Origin: JBBRGG01 sp038240875
GTDB lineage: Bacteria; Planctomycetota; Phycisphaerae; Phycisphaerales; UBA1924
DNA length: 7,916 nucleotides
Assembly (NCBI GenBank): GCA_038240875.1
Contig: JBBRGG010000168.1
Span: 1 to 7,916, forward strand
Direction of reading: 5' to 3'
Shown: positions 5,336 through 7,916 of the stretch, in pieces
How positions within the stretch are numbered: position 1 is the stretch's first letter
Layout of the letters: each line of letters begins with the position of its first letter
Translations under genes and position numbers: made by a program
The notes under the pieces: generated by a model
Told to the model about the DNA's origin: nothing
The model's input: only the letters and a program-made list of their open reading frames with translations
The model's database searches: none

Positions 5336-6610
5336 ATGCCCAGCAATAGAGCAGTCGTATACCTCGGACCCAAAAAACTTGAAGTTCAGACTGTGGACTT
5401 CCCGGAACTTGTTGACGCCAGCAATGGCAACAAGATTGAGCACGGGGTCATCTTGAAGGTCATCGTCACAAACATCTGTGGCAGCGATCAGCACATTTAT
5501 CGCGGTCGTTTTCCGATGCCCATAGGCCAGCAGTTAGGACACGAGATCACCGGGGAAGTGATCGAGGCAGGCCGCGACGTCCTCTTTCTGAAAAAGGGAG
5601 ATCTTGTGTCTGTCCCGTTCAATGTAGCCTGCGGCCGCTGTCGAAACTGCAAAGAGCGTCATACAGAGATCTGCAAAAACGTCAATACCGAGGCTGATGC
5701 TGGCGCATACGGGTTCAATCTTGGCGGTTGGAAGGGCGGCCAATCCGAGTATCACATGGTCCCCTACGCCGATTTCAACCTCCTAAAGTTTCCCGATAAA
5801 GACCAGGCGATGGAGCGCATTTCAGCACTTACGCTTCTGTCAGACATTTTGCCCACCGGGTTCCACGGATGCGTTTCAGCAGGCGTCAAACCTGGATCCA
5901 CGGTCTACATCGCGGGCGCAGGCCCCGTGGGCAGGGCCGCTGCGGCGGCGTCCCGGCTCTTGGGGGCTTCATGCATTATCGTCGGTGACGTCAAGAAGGA
6001 ACGTTTGAACTTGGTCAAGCAAGCTGGGTATGAGGTGGCGGATCTATCCAAAGGCACTCCCTTACCTGACCAGATCGAAGCGATCCTGGGCGAGCGAGAG
6101 GTTGACTGCGGCGTTGACGCTGTCGGATTTGAAGCTCATGGACACGGTGCTGAAGCTGACGAAGAACAGCCCGAGCAAGTCATCAACGATCTCATGGAAG
6201 TCGTCCGAGCGGGTGGCGGAATAGGCATTCCAGGCGTCTATTCCGAAGGTGATCCAAAAGCCAAAACCACCAATGCCAAGCAGGGAAAGATGCTTCTCGA
6301 CTTCGGCAAATCTTGGATTAAGTCTCCATCCATTGTGGGCGGACAGGCCCCTGTCATGCGCTACAACCATGGGCTGATGAACGCGATTCTGTGGGGTCGA
6401 ATGGACTATCTGGACGACATTATTGCGACAGAAGTCATCTCTCTTGATGACGCCATCGAGGCATATCGAGTCTTCGATGAAGGATCTCCAAAGAAGTTCG
6501 TCATCGATCCGCATGGAATGACAGGCAAGACTAAAGCAATCAAAGCGGCGGCAACTGTCGAGCTAAAAACTGCTCGCCCCAAGGTGGCTGACGTTCATGC
6601 ACGCGCCTGA
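5336..6610 (+). CDS. fdhA: Glutathione-independent formaldehyde dehydrogenase (zinc-dependent MDR family)
   Basis: Expected to oxidise formaldehyde to formate with NAD, without glutathione, or to dismutate aldehydes. The 424-residue product closely resembles the Pseudomonas putida enzyme throughout, for example in IEHGVILKV, TNICGSDQH, GHEITGEVIE, LVSVPFNVACGRC and LLSDILPTG. Catalytic zinc ligands are Cys48, His69 and Asp170. The structural zinc cysteines are Cys99, Cys102, Cys105 and Cys113, with the same spacing as the Pseudomonas enzyme. GAGPVG (194-199) is the nucleotide-binding loop, and Asp218 at the end of the second strand indicates NAD. The insertion at about 266-281 (EAHGHGAEADEEQP) corresponds to the loop that shields bound NAD in that enzyme. 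After FVIDP at residue 392 there is a Lys/Ala-rich tail of 32 residues, about 25 longer than I recall for Pseudomonas. AAGGA lies eight bases before the ATG. Confidence 0.93.
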   Translation: MPSNRAVVYLGPKKLEVQTVDFPELVDASNGNKIEHGVILKVIVTNICGSDQHIYRGRFPMPIGQQLGHEITGEVIEAGRDVLFLKKGDLVSVPFNVACGRCRNCKERHTEICKNVNTEADAGAYGFNLGGWKGGQSEYHMVPYADFNLLKFPDKDQAMERISALTLLSDILPTGFHGCVSAGVKPGSTVYIAGAGPVGRAAAAASRLLGASCIIVGDVKKERLNLVKQAGYEVADLSKGTPLPDQIEAILGEREVDCGVDAVGFEAHGHGAEADEEQPEQVINDLMEVVRAGGGIGIPGVYSEGDPKAKTTNAKQGKMLLDFGKSWIKSPSIVGGQAPVMRYNHGLMNAILWGRMDYLDDIIATEVISLDDAIEAYRVFDEGSPKKFVIDPHGMTGKTKAIKAAATVELKTARPKVADVHARA

Positions 6611-6800
6611 TCAAGCCATATAAAAAATTCGTCTCACTAAGCCTTGGACTCTCTCACCTAGTAACTAAACCGTCGACCGGACAGACAGCGACTACAGAAT
6701 ATTCGGCACGCGTCGCCTATGCAGGCGCTGTACTTGTTGTTTAGTAGCGCGAGCGGTTGGGCGTCACGAAGACAAACAATCCGCGCTAGCCTATGGCACC
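6611..6800 (+). other. Intergenic gap between fdhA and the hydroxyacid dehydrogenase
   Basis: 190 bp with no gene. No rho-independent terminator follows fdhA. A small CGCCT-ATGC-AGGCG hairpin at 6714-6727 has no T-tract. No convincing promoter or Shine-Dalgarno sequence is seen before the next ATG. Confidence 0.5.
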
Positions 6801-7850
6801 ATGGGCAATGCATATCATAACAACCCACAACTCGTGAAAGCCTTTACATCAACAAGTAATACAGCTAGAGAATTAACCAGTCAACCATTAGGTGAACGGT
6901 TTGTTGCTGCGACTCGTGCATTGCCTGGCATCCCCAAGATCGAGGGCGCGCGAGTGGTGATGGGTCCGCAGCGTGCGCTTGATCGTGGTAGTTTGCTCTC
7001 GTTCGTTAAGGGAGCATCTGCTTTGATAACATGGGTTTCCGAGCAGGTAAACGACGAACTACTCGATGCCGCCGGGTCGCAACTAAAGGGCGTGTGCAAC
7101 TTCGCGGTTGGGTACGACAACATCGATGTAAACTCTTGCAAAGCTCGTGGCGTTATCGTGACCAACACGCCTGACGCCGTCACCGAAGGCACCGCTGATC
7201 TCGCGTGGACGCTGATTTTGGGCGTAGCGCGGCGGATCAATGTGCTGGACAGGTTTGCCAGGTCCGCCGAGTATCCAAAGATGGGGCCGCTCGGTCCAGA
7301 TGAATATCTAGGTAAAGACTTGACAGGAAAGACTTTATGTATCGTTGGCGCGGGCCGAATCGGGGCCGCTGTCGCGCATCGTTCGCTTGGTTGGCGAATG
7401 AAAGTGATGTATGTGGCGCGCAAGCCGCATTTGGACTTTGAGATGGCACCGATTGCTGGGCAGCGGGTGGAACTCGCCGAAGGCCTTGCAGAGGCGGATG
7501 TTGTGAGCGTTCACACACCCTTGATGCCCGACACGAGGCACCTCATTAATGCTGCAAATCTTCGCTTAATGAAGCCTTCGGCGATCCTCATCAATACATC
7601 ACGCGGCCCGGTGGTTGATGAAGCGGCGTTGGTTGATGTATTGAAAGAAGGCAGGATCTGGGGTGCGGGACTTGACGTCTTTGAACGCGAACCCATTGTC
7701 CATCCTGGACTTATAGAGTTGGATAATTGTTTACTCTCGCCGCATGTTGGCAGCGCGAGCGAATGGTCGCGAAGAATGATGACCAGAATGGTGTGCGATA
7801 ATGCCGAGGCGATTTTGGCGGGGAGAACGCCGCCGAACCGTGTAGGGTAA
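6801..7850 (+). CDS. D-2-hydroxyacid dehydrogenase, glyoxylate/hydroxypyruvate reductase type
   Basis: A 349-residue NAD(P)-dependent reductase of 2-oxo acids, most likely reducing glyoxylate to glycolate or hydroxypyruvate to glycerate. The family order is intact: NFAVGYDNIDV (100-110), NTPDAVTEGTADLAW, the Rossmann loop GAGRIG (183-188), NTSRGPVVDE with catalytic Arg268, GLDVFEREP with Glu297, and LLSPHVGSAS with His315. The Arg-Glu-His spacing (29 and 18) fits glycerate dehydrogenases. Arg207 at the end of the second Rossmann strand suggests NADP preference. Residues 1-32 look like an added polar leader; family members usually begin near the segment FVAATRALPG. No Shine-Dalgarno sequence precedes this ATG or the in-frame GTG at 6834, so the start is uncertain. 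Exact substrate cannot be fixed; other D-2-hydroxyacids remain possible. Confidence 0.9.
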   Translation: MGNAYHNNPQLVKAFTSTSNTARELTSQPLGERFVAATRALPGIPKIEGARVVMGPQRALDRGSLLSFVKGASALITWVSEQVNDELLDAAGSQLKGVCNFAVGYDNIDVNSCKARGVIVTNTPDAVTEGTADLAWTLILGVARRINVLDRFARSAEYPKMGPLGPDEYLGKDLTGKTLCIVGAGRIGAAVAHRSLGWRMKVMYVARKPHLDFEMAPIAGQRVELAEGLAEADVVSVHTPLMPDTRHLINAANLRLMKPSAILINTSRGPVVDEAALVDVLKEGRIWGAGLDVFEREPIVHPGLIELDNCLLSPHVGSASEWSRRMMTRMVCDNAEAILAGRTPPNRVG

Positions 7851-7916
7851 GTTGTTGACTGGAAGGAACTTAAGATTTTAAACACTCGGGTAATAACGAA
7901 CAGTTTTATGCTTAGC
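7851..7916. other. Downstream flank
   Basis: 66 bp after the hydroxyacid dehydrogenase stop. It is AT-richer than the coding sequence. I see no terminator hairpin and no new gene start. Confidence 0.4.

Noticed and set aside
6062..6514. Minus-strand frame inside fdhA
   Set aside because: It is antisense to conserved fdhA sequence and shows no family features.

Overview
The window is about 7.9 kb of ordinary bacterial chromosome. It carries six confidently recognised genes: one running off the left edge, four with assignable functions and one unrecognised membrane protein. The best guess for the source is a planctomycete, possibly of the Phycisphaerae type. That inference rests on the HU-like protein with its Lys/Ala/Pro-rich N-terminal tail, the archaeal-type phosphoglycerate mutase, the loose gene packing with intergenic gaps of 130-1050 bp, and the lineage-style short intergenic repeats. 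No rRNA, tRNA, transposase, integrase or CRISPR array is visible.

Left third (1-3612). A speB-like agmatinase/ureohydrolase runs leftwards off the window edge (start at 967). It diverges from apgM, a cofactor-independent phosphoglycerate mutase (1200-2486, GTG start). Next comes a 330-residue protein with an acidic disordered front and about five C-terminal membrane segments (2620-3612), which I cannot name. A tandem array of six 16-bp units begins inside the last codons of apgM, supplies its stop codon, and fills the gap towards the membrane gene. Related repeat words lie in the same sense relative to the downstream gene, just upstream of the agmatinase ribosome-binding site.

Middle (3613-5335). 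Short 8-bp repeats lead to a strong rho-independent terminator that serves the leftward HU-like gene (3834-4241). That gene has a plausible distant promoter and a hairpin-containing leader. Beyond it lies about 1 kb of mostly non-coding sequence with one doubtful 71-residue open reading frame on the minus strand.

Right third (5336-7916). A glutathione-independent formaldehyde dehydrogenase (fdhA type, zinc-dependent MDR fold) is followed 190 bp later by a D-2-hydroxyacid dehydrogenase of the glyoxylate/hydroxypyruvate reductase type. Both run rightwards. They could work together in one-carbon and two-carbon aldehyde metabolism, but the gap and the lack of shared signals leave an operon unproven.

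I found no convincing new multi-gene system. The most interesting material is the repeat structure between genes, the HU leader and terminator arrangement, and several protein-end extensions.
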